Assembly: GCF_000178995.1 (NCBI RefSeq)
Contig: NZ_ADVZ01000004.1
Coordinates: 1-64,000, forward strand
Origin: Afipia sp. 1NLS2
Lineage (GTDB): Bacteria; Pseudomonadota; Alphaproteobacteria; Rhizobiales; Xanthobacteraceae
Reading direction: 5' to 3'
DNA: 64,000 bases
Shown here: in pieces, positions 53,063-61,605 of the stretch
How positions within the stretch are numbered: position 1 is the stretch's first letter
Layout: every line of letters starts with the position of its first letter
Notes under the pieces: generated by a model
What the model was told of the DNA's origin: nothing
The model's input: the letters and a program-made list of their open reading frames with translations, nothing else
Databases searched by the model: none
Program-made: the position numbers and the translations under genes

Positions 53063-54580
53063 GTGAAGAGCCACTCCGTCCGTACCTACAAGTCCGCCGA
53101 ACATCTCCAGCGTGCCGACCAGTTGGCCTGGAAGATCGCCGAAGTCGCTGCCGATCCAGTTGCTGTTGAGCCCGCCGTCGTCGAGATGATCGGCAACCGC
53201 ATCATCGACAATGCTTCGGTCGCGGCGGCTTCGCTATCGCGCCATCCGGTGGTGAGCGCGCGTGAGCAGGCGCAGGCCCATCCGTTCTCGCCCGGTGCCA
53301 CGATCTTCGGTCTTGCGACCGACAGGCGGGTGTCGCCGGAATGGGCGGCGTGGGCGAACGGCGTCGCGGTGCGGGAGCTCGACTTCCACGATACTTTCCT
53401 TGCCGCCGACTACTCGCATCCCGGCGACAACATTCCGCCGATCCTCGCGGTGGCGCAGCACACCAACCTGTCTGGCGCCGATCTCGTGCGTGGCCTTGCC
53501 ACCGGCTATGAAATTCAGGTCAACCTCGTGAAGGGCATCTGCCTGCACGAGCACAAGATCGACCACATCGCCCATCTCGGTCCATCTGTTGCTGCGGGCA
53601 TCGGCACGCTGTTGAAGCTGCCGACCGAGACGATCTATCAGGCCGTGCAACAGGCGCTGCATGTCACCACCACCACGCGGCAGTCGCGCAAGGGCGAGAT
53701 TTCGAGCTGGAAGGCTTATGCCCCCGCCTTCGCGGGCAAGATGGCGATCGAGGCGGTGGACCGCGTGATGCGCGGCGAAGGCGCGCCGTCGCCCGCATGG
53801 GAGGGCGAGGACGGTTTCATCGCATGGCTGCTGTCCGGTCCGAAAGCGGAGTATGTCGTGCCGCTGCCGGAGAAGGGCGAGCCGAAGCGCGCCATTCTCG
53901 AGACCTACACCAAGGAACACTCGGCGGAATATCAGAGCCAGGCGCTCATCGACCTCGCGCGCCGCATGGGTCCGAAGATCGGCGATCTGTCGAAGGTGAA
54001 GAGCATCGTCATTCATACGAGCCATCACACCCATTATGTGATCGGCACCGGCGCCAACGATCCGCAGAAGATGGACCCGAAGGCGAGCCGCGAAACGCTC
54101 GACCACTCCATTATGTATATCTTCGCCGTGGCGCTCGAGGACGGCGGCTGGCACCATGAGCGCTCCTATGCGCCGGAGCGCGCGCAGCGCAAGGACACCG
54201 TGGCGCTGTGGCACAAGATCTCGACCGTCGAGGACAAGGAGTGGACGCGCCGCTACCACAGCCAGGACCCGAAGGAGAAGGCGTTCGGCGGCAAGGTCGT
54301 GGTCACGCTCAACGACGGCAAGGTGATCGAGGACGAACTCGCCATCGCGGATGCCAATCCACTCGGCGCGCGTCCATTCACGCGGCCTGACTACATCAAG
54401 AAGTTCCGCACGCTGGCGGAAGGCATCGTAGCTGCGAAGGAGCAGGACCGCTTCATCGCCGCTGTCGAGCAGTTGACCTCGCTGAAGGCTGGCGATCTCG
54501 CGCAACTGTCGTTCACGGTCGATGCGGCGCGGCTCGGCAAGCCGTCGCATCACGGCATCTTCGACTGGCGCGCGAAGTAA
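53063..54580 (+). CDS. prpD: 2-methylcitrate dehydratase (MmgE/PrpD family)
   Basis: A 505-residue MmgE/PrpD protein that dehydrates 2-methylcitrate to 2-methylaconitate in propionate breakdown. Recognisable blocks are [19 protein letters not shown] near the start, [37 protein letters not shown]-type loop [18 protein letters not shown] and a late [14 protein letters not shown]. Followed by prpC and prpB, which fixes the pathway. GTG 53063 is the start, after AAGGA. The length agrees with PrpD (about 485-505). Confidence 0.9.
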   Translation: MKSHSVRTYKSAEHLQRADQLAWKIAEVAADPVAVEPAVVEMIGNRIIDNASVAAASLSRHPVVSAREQAQAHPFSPGATIFGLATDRRVSPEWAAWANGVAVRELDFHDTFLAADYSHPGDNIPPILAVAQHTNLSGADLVRGLATGYEIQVNLVKGICLHEHKIDHIAHLGPSVAAGIGTLLKLPTETIYQAVQQALHVTTTTRQSRKGEISSWKAYAPAFAGKMAIEAVDRVMRGEGAPSPAWEGEDGFIAWLLSGPKAEYVVPLPEKGEPKRAILETYTKEHSAEYQSQALIDLARRMGPKIGDLSKVKSIVIHTSHHTHYVIGTGANDPQKMDPKASRETLDHSIMYIFAVALEDGGWHHERSYAPERAQRKDTVALWHKISTVEDKEWTRRYHSQDPKEKAFGGKVVVTLNDGKVIEDELAIADANPLGARPFTRPDYIKKFRTLAEGIVAAKEQDRFIAAVEQLTSLKAGDLAQLSFTVDAARLGKPSHHGIFDWRAK

Positions 54581-54619
54581 CGCACAGGCGCACGCGCGCC
54601 CGAGACGAATTCAAAATAA

Positions 54620-54659
54620 TGGCGCCCCCGGACCGCATTGCGGCCTGTCGCGGGCGCCA
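54620..54659 (+). promoter_or_regulatory. Intercistronic hairpin between prpD and prpC
   Basis: TGGCGCCC and GGGCGCCA pair at the base and CCGCA pairs with TGCGG at the tip. It sits in the 102-base gap between the two genes, just upstream of the A-rich leader of prpC. It may stabilise or process the transcript and set different enzyme levels. Confidence 0.5.
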
Positions 54660-54682
54660 GAAACAAAAAGGAAGGAAATACG

Positions 54683-55858
54683 ATGGAAACGAATTCCGCC
54701 CCGAAGCCGAAGAAGTCGGTGGCACTGTCCGGCGTGCAGGCCGGCAACACCGCGCTGTGCACCGTCGGCCGCACCGGCAACGATCTGCATTATCGCGGCT
54801 ACGATATTCTTGACGTGGCGGAGACCTGCGAATTCGAGGAAATCGCCTATCTTCTGGTTCATGGCGTGCTTCCGACCGTGGCGGAGCTTGCGTCCTACAA
54901 GGCGAAGCTCAAGGCGATGCGCGGATTGCCTGCGGCGGTGAAGAACACGCTTGAGCAGATCCCGGCGGCGGCGCATCCGATGGACGTGATGCGCTCCGGC
55001 GTCTCGGCGCTCGGCTGCGTGCTGCCGGAGGCGCACGATCACAATCAGCCCGGCGCGAAAGATATCGCCGACCGGCTGATGGCCTCGCTGGGGTCGATGC
55101 TGTTGTACTGGTATCACTTCTCGCACAACGGCAAACGGATCGACGTCGAGACCGACGACGACTCCATCGGTGCGCACTTCCTGCATCTTCTGCATGGCAA
55201 GAAGCCATCGGCGTCGCATGAGCGCGCGATGCACACCTCGCTCATTCTTTATGCCGAACATGAATTCAACGCTTCCACCTTCACTGCGCGTGTCATCGCG
55301 GGCACGGGTTCCGACATGTATTCGGCGATCACCGGTGCGATCGGCGCGCTGCGTGGCCCCAAGCACGGCGGCGCCAACGAAGTCGCGTTTGAGACCCAGC
55401 AGCGTTATGCCGACGCCGATGAAGCGGAGGCGGATATCCGTCGTCGGGTTGAGGCAAAGGAAGTGGTGATCGGTTTCGGTCATCCGGTCTATACGGTCGC
55501 CGATCCGCGCAACAAGGTCATCAAGGACGTCGCGCATAAACTCTCCGCCGAGCGTGGCGACTTGCGGATGTTCGAGATCGCCGACCGCATCGAGGCGGTG
55601 ATGGCCGAGACCAAGAAGATGTTCGCCAACCTCGACTGGTTCAGCGCGGCGTCCTATTACGCGATGGGCGTTCCAACGGCGATGTTCACACCGTTGTTCG
55701 TGATCGCGCGCACCTCGGGCTGGTCGGCGCATATCATCGAGCAGCGCATCGACAACAAGATCATCCGTCCGTCGGCAAATTATGTCGGCCCGGAAAATCT
55801 GAAATTCGTGCCGATCGGCCAGCGCGGCAAGAAAGCCGCCAAGACCAAGGCAGCGTAA
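54683..55858 (+). CDS. prpC: 2-methylcitrate synthase
   Basis: A 391-residue citrate-synthase-fold enzyme joining propionyl-CoA and oxaloacetate. [27 protein letters not shown] is the family start; the catalytic His are in [17 protein letters not shown] and GPKHGGANE, and the catalytic Asp lies in the late region around [15 protein letters not shown]. The type II short form and the prpD/prpB neighbours support methylcitrate rather than citrate synthase. AAGGAAGG gives ATG 54683 a strong Shine-Dalgarno; it ends nine bases before prpB. Confidence 0.92.
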   Translation: METNSAPKPKKSVALSGVQAGNTALCTVGRTGNDLHYRGYDILDVAETCEFEEIAYLLVHGVLPTVAELASYKAKLKAMRGLPAAVKNTLEQIPAAAHPMDVMRSGVSALGCVLPEAHDHNQPGAKDIADRLMASLGSMLLYWYHFSHNGKRIDVETDDDSIGAHFLHLLHGKKPSASHERAMHTSLILYAEHEFNASTFTARVIAGTGSDMYSAITGAIGALRGPKHGGANEVAFETQQRYADADEAEADIRRRVEAKEVVIGFGHPVYTVADPRNKVIKDVAHKLSAERGDLRMFEIADRIEAVMAETKKMFANLDWFSAASYYAMGVPTAMFTPLFVIARTSGWSAHIIEQRIDNKIIRPSANYVGPENLKFVPIGQRGKKAAKTKAA

Positions 55859-55867
55859 GGAGAGACC

Positions 55868-56782
55868 ATGACCTATCTTGTCGGCGCTGAACTGTCTGAT
55901 CGCCCCGCGGGCGAACGTTTCCGCGCGCTGGTCAATCGCCCGCAGATTTTGGGAATTCCGGGTTCTCATAACGGTCAGGCTGCATTGCAGGCGAAAGATG
56001 CCGGTTTCGAGGCGCTTTATCTCTCCGGTGCGGCGATGACGGCCTCGATGGGCTTGCCCGATCTCGGCATGATCACCGTCGATGAGGTGTCGTTCTTCGT
56101 GCGTCAGGTGGCGCGCGCGTCCGGTCTGCCGGTGCTGGTCGATGGCGACACGGGTTATGGCGAAGCGCTCAACGTCATGCACATGGTGCGGACGTTCGAG
56201 GATGCGGGCGCGGGCGCGGTCCACATCGAGGATCAGTTGCTGCCCAAGAAGTGCGGCCACCTCAACGATAAGAAGCTTGCCGACGCGCGCGACATGGCCG
56301 CGAAGGTGGCTTCCGCCGCCAAGGCGCGCCGTCATCTTTACCTGATCGCGCGCACCGATGCGGCGGCGAGCGAGGGCATGGATGGCGCGGTGGCGCGGGC
56401 GAAACTTTATATGGAAGCCGGTGCGGATGCGATCTTCCCGGAGGCGCTGAATTCGCGCGAGATGTTTACGGAATTCGCCAAGCGGATGCCGGGCGTGCCG
56501 CTTCTCGCCAACATGACTGAGTTCGGCCGCACGCCGTTCTTCACGGCTGCCGAGTTCGAGGCGATGGGTTACAAGATGGTGATCTGGCCGGTGTCGTCGC
56601 TGCGGGTGGCCAACAAAGCGCAGGAGAAGCTTTACGCAACCCTGAAACGTGACGGCACGACCAAGGCGATGGTCCCCGATATGCAGACCCGCGCCGAGCT
56701 TTACGCCACGATCCGCCTGCATGACTATGAGGCGCTCGATGCGTCCATCGTCGAAAGCGTGGTGCCGAAGGCGGTCGAGTAG
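55868..56782 (+). CDS. prpB: 2-methylisocitrate lyase
   Basis: A 304-residue enzyme of the PEP mutase/isocitrate lyase superfamily, splitting 2-methylisocitrate to pyruvate and succinate. The catalytic motif KKCGH is at residues 127-131 with Cys129. The metal-site Asp lies in VDGDTGYGEALNVMHMVR, and IEDQLLPKKCGHL is canonical. ALYLSGAAMTASMGLPDLG near the start is also typical. It is the last of the prpD-prpC-prpB set. GGAGAGACC precedes ATG 55868. Confidence 0.93.
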   Translation: MTYLVGAELSDRPAGERFRALVNRPQILGIPGSHNGQAALQAKDAGFEALYLSGAAMTASMGLPDLGMITVDEVSFFVRQVARASGLPVLVDGDTGYGEALNVMHMVRTFEDAGAGAVHIEDQLLPKKCGHLNDKKLADARDMAAKVASAAKARRHLYLIARTDAAASEGMDGAVARAKLYMEAGADAIFPEALNSREMFTEFAKRMPGVPLLANMTEFGRTPFFTAAEFEAMGYKMVIWPVSSLRVANKAQEKLYATLKRDGTTKAMVPDMQTRAELYATIRLHDYEALDASIVESVVPKAVE

Positions 56783-56918
56783 GGGCGTTGCCCCTCTCGC
56801 TGCAACAGTTCGAGCCCGGCTGCAATTAACACAGGATATGATCCGCTAAAATATATCGCCCGACCCGTGATTTACATCGCGCGGGAGGCTGGATTATCGT
56901 CCGCTGGCGGGGACGAAA

Positions 56919-57158
56919 ATGGACAATCGGACATTCTGGCTCGGGTTGCTGGGCGGCATGATGGCTGGCGCGCTGATCATTGCGGCCGGTTATTATGCCA
57001 TCAAGGCTTATCTGCCGCCGCCGGACGACGATCCGCTTTACAGGGCCAAGCAGTCCTTCCTGCCGTTCGGCACGGGCCTGTCGCGCGCGGAAGCGGAGGC
57101 CGAAATTCTGTTCCTCAATCGCTGGCGCGAGCGGGCACCCGCCTCGCTCACGAGCTGA
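56919..57158 (+). CDS. Small single-span membrane protein
   Basis: A 79-residue protein with one membrane segment at residues 6-27 (WLGLLGGMMAGALIIAAGYYAI) and a polar, mostly charged C-terminal part (SRAEAEAEILFLNRWRER). No family recognised. The compact coding pattern and good start region (GGGGACGAAA before ATG) support it, but no role can be given. It is convergent with the next gene, with 13 bases between stops. Confidence 0.5.
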   Translation: MDNRTFWLGLLGGMMAGALIIAAGYYAIKAYLPPPDDDPLYRAKQSFLPFGTGLSRAEAEAEILFLNRWRERAPASLTS

Positions 57159-57171
57159 CGCTTTACGGCTG

Positions 57172-57525
57172 CTAGCTGGTCAGGATCTTCGAGGCGCATA
57201 GCAGGACAATCAGGGTCAGGAACAGCAAGTCTATATAGGACTTGAGCTCGCCCTCGTGGCGCAGGCGCCCGACTTCCCGCGCGGATTGCCGGCGTGTCGA
57301 TCCCTCGGCGCTGCCGGCCTTCGCGTCGTTTTCGAGACGTTCGATTTTCTGAAAGAACATGAATTGCCGGATCGTGGAGACGATCCTCATTGAGGAATAA
57401 ACCAGCACCAGAAAGGCAATGATCGATCGCTCGCTGTATTTGCTCAAAAAATTCAGGGTAAGATAAACCAGCGCCAGGAACGCGAAGTTCGAGGCGAAGC
57501 GATAGATGTAGCCTAGGATAACCAA
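57172..57525 (-). CDS. Small membrane protein, unknown
   Basis: About 117 residues with two membrane segments at the start (YRFASNFAFLALVYLTLNFL; IIAFLVLVYSSMRIVSTI), a charged cytoplasmic middle (KIERLENDAKAGS...REVGRLRHEGEL) and a third segment at the end (DLLFLTLIVLLCASKIL). No family recognised. No ATG lies in the right place; TTG 57525 has AGGGA at the right distance and is used, though the frame is open to a TTG at 57579. Confidence 0.45.
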   Translation of the reverse strand: MVILGYIYRFASNFAFLALVYLTLNFLSKYSERSIIAFLVLVYSSMRIVSTIRQFMFFQKIERLENDAKAGSAEGSTRRQSAREVGRLRHEGELKSYIDLLFLTLIVLLCASKILTS

Positions 57526-57909
57526 GACCGAATCCCTAGAAAGCGCGCCCCCACTTGCATCCCTCAGGATGCTGCGCAACAGAGAAATACAGGCCTGTCT
57601 CGGTGGCCTGTTTTATATCGAACCAGAGATCGTACCCCTTGATAGCCTTGAGAGAATCGGAGGTTCTTTAGTACCTCAACCTGCCGCTTTTCCGCCTGCG
57701 CCGCAAGGCGATTATCAAATCTGCGCGGAATCCCCGCATCCAGGCACGTCAGGATACCGGCAGGGATATCAGGTATTTGGAAAGAGGGCGGTGCATGGCC
57801 CGTCTGCCATTTCGGGAGTGGTTTGTTGCGGAAGCGGCCTTAGTTTATGCGTCTGCATCCTTTCCGTGCTACGGCACGCTCCGTTTCCTTCCGTACAAGG
57901 ACTTTGCCG
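57526..57909. other. Intergenic region before the aldehyde dehydrogenase gene
   Basis: No supportable gene. A plus-strand frame (57569-57913) has a Cys/Pro-rich product of unlikely composition and is rejected. The region should contain the aldehyde dehydrogenase promoter, but no boxes can be assigned with confidence. Confidence 0.4.
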
Positions 57910-59343
57910 ATGACCTCATACTCTGACACCCAGCTTTTCATCGACGGACGCTGGCGCGACGGAAGCAAACCGCGCCTGCCGGTGCTGAACCCGGCCACGG
58001 AGGAGACGATCGGCACGCTTGCGCATGCCGGACAGGCGGATCTCGACGAGGCGCTGGCCGCGGCGCAGCGCGGGTTCGAGGTATGGCGCAAGGTCGGAGC
58101 ACTTGATCGCTCGAAGCTGATCCGCCGCGCTGCGGAGCTGCTGCGCGAGCGGGCCGACACCATCGCCACCCTGATGACTCTGGAGCAGGGCAAGCCGGTG
58201 GTGGAATCCCGGGCCGAGACGGCGGGTGCCGCCGACACCATCGAATGGTTCGCGGAGGAAGCGCGCCGCACCTATGGACGCCTCGTTCCGGCGCGGGCGA
58301 CGAACGTGACCCAGATGGTGGTGAAGGAGCCGGTCGGCGTTGCAGCCGCGTTCACGCCCTGGAATTTTCCGCTCAATCAGGCCGTCCGCAAGGTCTCGGC
58401 GGCATTGGCGGCGGGTTGTTCGGTCATCCTGAAGGGGCCGGAGGAAACCCCGGCAAGCTGCGCCGCCTTGATCGGCGTGTTTGCCGATGCCGGTATTCCG
58501 GCGGGCGTCGTCAATATCGTGTTCGGCATTCCGGCTGAAATCTCCTCCTATTTGATCCCGCATCCGGTCATCAAGAAAATCTCGTTCACGGGCTCCACCG
58601 CCGTCGGCAAGCAACTGGCGGCCATGGCTGGCAGCCACATGAAGCGCGTGACGATGGAATTGGGCGGACATGCGCCCGCGCTGGTGTTCAACGATGCCGA
58701 CGTGGCGCAGGCGGTGAAGATTTTGTCCGCCAACAAGTTCCGCAATGCCGGTCAGGTCTGCGTCGCGCCGACGCGCTTCCTGGTGCAGGAAAAGGTCTAT
58801 CAGCAATTCCTCGACGGCTTCGTGGAGGCCGCCGAGGACCTCAAGGTCGGCAACGGCATGGAGAAGGGCGTGCGGATGGGGCCGCTCGCCAACAATCGCC
58901 GGATCGAGGCGATGGAAACGCTGGTTGCGGATGCCACTTCGCGTGGCGCCAAGGTGGCGACCGGCGGCGAGCGGATCGGCAATCGCGGCTATTTCTTCAA
59001 GCCGACGGTGCTGACGGACGTACCGCTTTCGGCGCGCATGATGACCGAGGAGCCGTTCGGCCCCGTCGCCATGATCAACCGCTTCTCCGATTATGATGAG
59101 GTGGTCACCGAGGCCAACCGCCTGCCGTACGGTCTGGCGGCCTATGCCTACACGACCTCGGCGAAAACCATGGCAGGTCTCGGCCGCGACATCGAAAGCG
59201 GCATGGTCAGCATCAACCATCATGGCATCGCACTGCCGGAACTGCCGTTCGGCGGCATCAAGGATTCCGGCTATGGTTCCGAAGGCGGCATCGAGGCCGT
59301 CGAGGCCTATCTGAACACCAAGCTGGTGACGCAGGCGATATAA
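57910..59343 (+). CDS. NAD(P)-dependent aldehyde dehydrogenase
   Basis: A 477-residue [27 protein letters not shown] is the cofactor segment, [13 protein letters not shown] the dinucleotide loop, [12 protein letters not shown] holds the general-base Glu, and [14 protein letters not shown] the nucleophilic Cys. [13 protein letters not shown] is the late Glu-Pro-Phe motif. It is closest in style to succinate-semialdehyde or other semialdehyde dehydrogenases. ATG 57910 gives a normal length; an upstream GTG/ATG extension to 57847 adds a poorly matching leader. It may be independent of the sor genes, which begin 141 bases later. Confidence 0.88.
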   Translation: MTSYSDTQLFIDGRWRDGSKPRLPVLNPATEETIGTLAHAGQADLDEALAAAQRGFEVWRKVGALDRSKLIRRAAELLRERADTIATLMTLEQGKPVVESRAETAGAADTIEWFAEEARRTYGRLVPARATNVTQMVVKEPVGVAAAFTPWNFPLNQAVRKVSAALAAGCSVILKGPEETPASCAALIGVFADAGIPAGVVNIVFGIPAEISSYLIPHPVIKKISFTGSTAVGKQLAAMAGSHMKRVTMELGGHAPALVFNDADVAQAVKILSANKFRNAGQVCVAPTRFLVQEKVYQQFLDGFVEAAEDLKVGNGMEKGVRMGPLANNRRIEAMETLVADATSRGAKVATGGERIGNRGYFFKPTVLTDVPLSARMMTEEPFGPVAMINRFSDYDEVVTEANRLPYGLAAYAYTTSAKTMAGLGRDIESGMVSINHHGIALPELPFGGIKDSGYGSEGGIEAVEAYLNTKLVTQAI

Positions 59344-59371
59344 GTTCCTGCAAAATCCGTCGGGGTTCTTG

Positions 59372-59387
59372 TACGACAAATGTCGTA
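59372..59387. promoter_or_regulatory. Palindrome upstream of sorA
   Basis: TACGACA-AA-TGTCGTA is perfect on both arms. It lies about 100 bases before the sorA start, in the presumed promoter region. Its compact, 16-base symmetry suits a dimeric repressor of the BlaI/CopY or similar winged-helix type. Confidence 0.5.
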
Positions 59388-59449
59388 AGGCGAGAATTCC
59401 GGTTTGCGGAATTAATGTCTGGAACACTTTGAAATCTCGTGGCTCAATT

Positions 59450-59476
59450 CTCCCAAGGGAATATGTCCCTTGGGAG
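59450..59476 (+). promoter_or_regulatory. Hairpin covering the sorA Shine-Dalgarno
   Basis: CTCCCAAGGGA (59450-59460) and TCCCTTGGGAG (59466-59476) form a perfect 11-base stem with an ATATG loop. The right arm supplies GGGAG of the Shine-Dalgarno GGGAGGAAG that serves ATG 59484. Each arm is itself a TCCC-NN-GGGA near-palindrome, so a protein operator is an alternative reading. Confidence 0.7.
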
Positions 59477-59483
59477 GAAGACA

Positions 59484-60689
59484 ATGATCGACCGACGCTC
59501 TGTGCTCCAGGGCGGCGTCGCATTGCTGGCAGGCACGAGCCTGCTGGGTAAGTCGACGCTCGCTTTCGCCGAGGAAACCGTCACGCTGCCATTCGGAAAT
59601 GGCACCAGACCGCTCGGCAAGTTCCCTCAAAAACGAACCATGATCGTGCAGACGAGCCGGCCTCCGCAACTGGAGACGCCGTTCTCGGTGTTCAATGAAA
59701 GCGTGATCACGCCGAACGATGCTTTCTTCGTCCGGTATCATCTCGCCGGAATTCCGCTGGAGATCGATCCCGCCAAGTTCACGGTGGACGTCAAAGGCAA
59801 GGTCGACAAGCCGCTGAAGCTGTCGCTGGCCGACCTCAAGAAGATGCCTTCGAAAACCATCGTCGCCGTGACGCAATGCTCCGGCAACAGCCGTGCCTTC
59901 TCCGATCCGCGGGTTGCGGGCGGCCAGTCCGGCAATGGCGCGATGGGCAACGCGCGCTGGAAGGGCGTGCCGCTCAAGGCGGTGCTGGAAAAGGCCGGCG
60001 TGCAGGCCGGCGCCAAGCAGGTGGTGTTTGGCGGCCTCGACGGCCCGGTGATGGACACCACGCCGGACTTCGCCAAGGCGCTGGATCTGGACGTCGCGAC
60101 CAATGGCGAGGTAATGCTGGCCTATTCGATGAACGGCGAAGATCTGCCGATGCTCAACGGCTTTCCGTTACGCCTCGTGGTGCCGGGCTATTACGGCACC
60201 TACTGGGTCAAGCATCTCAACGAGATCACCGTCATCGACAAGGTCTACGATAATTTCTGGATGAAGACGGCGTACCGCATTCCCGACAACGAGTGCGCCT
60301 GCGTCGAGCCCGGCACCGCGCCGAAGGCGACCGTGCCGATCAATCGCTTCACCGTCCGCTCGTTCATCACCAGCGTGCAGAGCGGCGCGAAGCTGAAATC
60401 CGGCAATATCACCCTCAGAGGCATTGCTTTCGACGGCGGCACCGGCATCAAGCAGGTCGATGTGTCCACCGATGGCGGCAAGAGCTGGAAGGCGGCGAAG
60501 CTCGGCAAGGATCTCGGCAACTATTCCTTCCGGGAGTGGACCTTGCCGGTGAAGCTGTCGGCGGGCGTGCACGAGTTGAAAGTGCGGGCCACCAGCAATG
60601 GCGGCAAGGTGCAGCCCGAGAAGGCGGTGTTCAATCCGGCGGGCTACATGCGCAACGTCATCGAAACCACGTCCGTGACAGTGGCTTGA
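59484..60689 (+). CDS. sorA: Sulfite dehydrogenase, molybdopterin subunit
   Basis: A 401-residue molybdenum enzyme of the sulfite oxidase family. A Tat-type signal (DRRSVLQGGVALLAG, cleavage near AFAE) sends it folded to the periplasm. The Mo-ligand Cys132 is in TQCSGNSRAF. FFVRYHLAGIPLEI, GNARWKGVPLKAVLE and LVVPGYYGTYWVKHLNEI are SorA/SOX motifs, and the C-terminal 120 residues form the dimerisation domain (FDGGTGIKQVDVSTDGGKSW). It oxidises sulfite to sulfate and passes electrons to SorB. ATG 59484 is set by the strong Shine-Dalgarno; ATG 59463 lies inside the leader hairpin. Confidence 0.9.
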   Translation: MIDRRSVLQGGVALLAGTSLLGKSTLAFAEETVTLPFGNGTRPLGKFPQKRTMIVQTSRPPQLETPFSVFNESVITPNDAFFVRYHLAGIPLEIDPAKFTVDVKGKVDKPLKLSLADLKKMPSKTIVAVTQCSGNSRAFSDPRVAGGQSGNGAMGNARWKGVPLKAVLEKAGVQAGAKQVVFGGLDGPVMDTTPDFAKALDLDVATNGEVMLAYSMNGEDLPMLNGFPLRLVVPGYYGTYWVKHLNEITVIDKVYDNFWMKTAYRIPDNECACVEPGTAPKATVPINRFTVRSFITSVQSGAKLKSGNITLRGIAFDGGTGIKQVDVSTDGGKSWKAAKLGKDLGNYSFREWTLPVKLSAGVHELKVRATSNGGKVQPEKAVFNPAGYMRNVIETTSVTVA

Positions 60690-60700
60690 GGGAGGGCATC

Positions 60701-61033
60701 ATGAGCATGTTCAGGATTGTCACCCGTCTCGCCGCGCTGGGTGCGGCTGCGGGATTTGTGATGGCTGTGAGCGGCCTGCAAGCCAAACCGGTCAGCATCA
60801 AGCTCCCCCAGGAAACCGCGCAGTTCAAGCCGGGACCGAATCTCGACGTGGTCCAGGCCAATTGCACCGGCTGCCACTCGGCCGACTACGTCCAGACTCA
60901 GCCGCGTGGCCCGAAGTTCGGCAAGGACTTCTGGACCGCCGAGGTCAACAAGATGATCAAGGTCTACGGCGCGCCGATCGAGGCGAACGATATTCCGAAG
61001 ATCGTGGACTATCTGGCGACAGCCTATCAGTGA
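60701..61033 (+). CDS. sorB: Sulfite dehydrogenase, cytochrome c subunit
   Basis: A 110-residue exported c-type cytochrome. Signal peptide to about residue 28 (cleavage near LQAK), then one haem site CTGCH at residues 55-59 and a late DIPKIVDYLATAY with no obvious Met in the first part; the sixth ligand may be the Met in NKMIKVYG. The position directly behind sorA (11 bases) and the small size match the SorAB heterodimer, in which SorB receives electrons from the Mo/haem path. A strong terminator follows. Confidence 0.9.
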   Translation: MSMFRIVTRLAALGAAAGFVMAVSGLQAKPVSIKLPQETAQFKPGPNLDVVQANCTGCHSADYVQTQPRGPKFGKDFWTAEVNKMIKVYGAPIEANDIPKIVDYLATAYQ

Positions 61034-61047
61034 TTGGGTGAAAGGCG

Positions 61048-61080
61048 AAAAGCCGGCTGCGCGTGCAGCCGGCTTTTTTT
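61048..61080 (+). terminator. Terminator of sorAB
   Basis: AAAAGCCGGCTGC and GCAGCCGGCTTTT form a 13-base stem with a GCGT loop and a following run of T. It is a classical intrinsic terminator 14 bases after sorB; on the other strand A-rich flanks make it partly bidirectional for the gene at 61088. Confidence 0.93.
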
Positions 61081-61087
61081 GTTCGCT

Positions 61088-61399
61088 TTATTTCTTCTCC
61101 AGCATCAGGCGGCCCTTATCGCCGATCACGGCCTGCGCGCGCTCGGCGAGTTTCGCCAGCAGCCAGGGCAGCATCACCTCAAGCCGCACGTGATCGTCCG
61201 CGACATCGATGTTGCCGCTGACGGCCTGCGCCAGCGCGGTGACGCGGAAGGTCAACTGGTTGTCGTTCCAGGTTTCCTCGTTCACGGTGAGCAAATGGCC
61301 GTATTGCGTGCGGGCACCGGCGAGGCCGCTTTTCATGCGGCGGACGGCTTCCTCGCGGCCGAGGTTGTGGGGAATTGAAACGACAAGCGGCTTCGACAC
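61088..61399 (-). CDS. Polyhydroxyalkanoate system family protein
   Basis: A 103-residue protein of the PHA-granule-region type (polyhydroxyalkanoic acid system protein): KPLVVSIPHNLGREEAVRRMKSGL at the start, then a beta-rich middle (NQLTFRVTALAQAVSGNIDV) and WLLAKLAERAQAVIG at the end. The family is found near PHA genes or alone; its role is unclear. GTG 61399 is chosen because AGGAGA lies seven bases before it. It reads toward the sorB terminator. Confidence 0.75.
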   Translation of the reverse strand: MSKPLVVSIPHNLGREEAVRRMKSGLAGARTQYGHLLTVNEETWNDNQLTFRVTALAQAVSGNIDVADDHVRLEVMLPWLLAKLAERAQAVIGDKGRLMLEKK

Positions 61400-61605
61400 T
61401 CTGCGATCTCCTGATTCTCTCCTGAGATATTCCCGATATTTGAAACCGCAAGCGGATGCGTTTGTGCGAAGCAATGCTTTGCCGCCGGAAAGCTGTGAAG
61501 AGGGCGCGATATTGGCCTTTGGAGTGATTGAATTCCGCAAGGGTCAGCAAATAATCGCGATCCGCGGGGGAAGGGAACCAGACCTTTGAGTCGGCACAAC
61601 GTCCG

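Noticed and set aside
54611-56722. 703-codon reverse-strand frame opposite prpC-prpB
   Set aside because: Spans two well-recognised genes on the other strand and has the composition of an antisense frame.
57916-59523. 535-codon reverse-strand frame opposite the aldehyde dehydrogenase
   Set aside because: Antisense shadow; the plus strand has all ALDH motifs.
61209-61589. 126-codon plus-strand frame opposite the PHA-system gene
   Set aside because: Antisense to a recognised gene, with no motif or ribosome-binding site.
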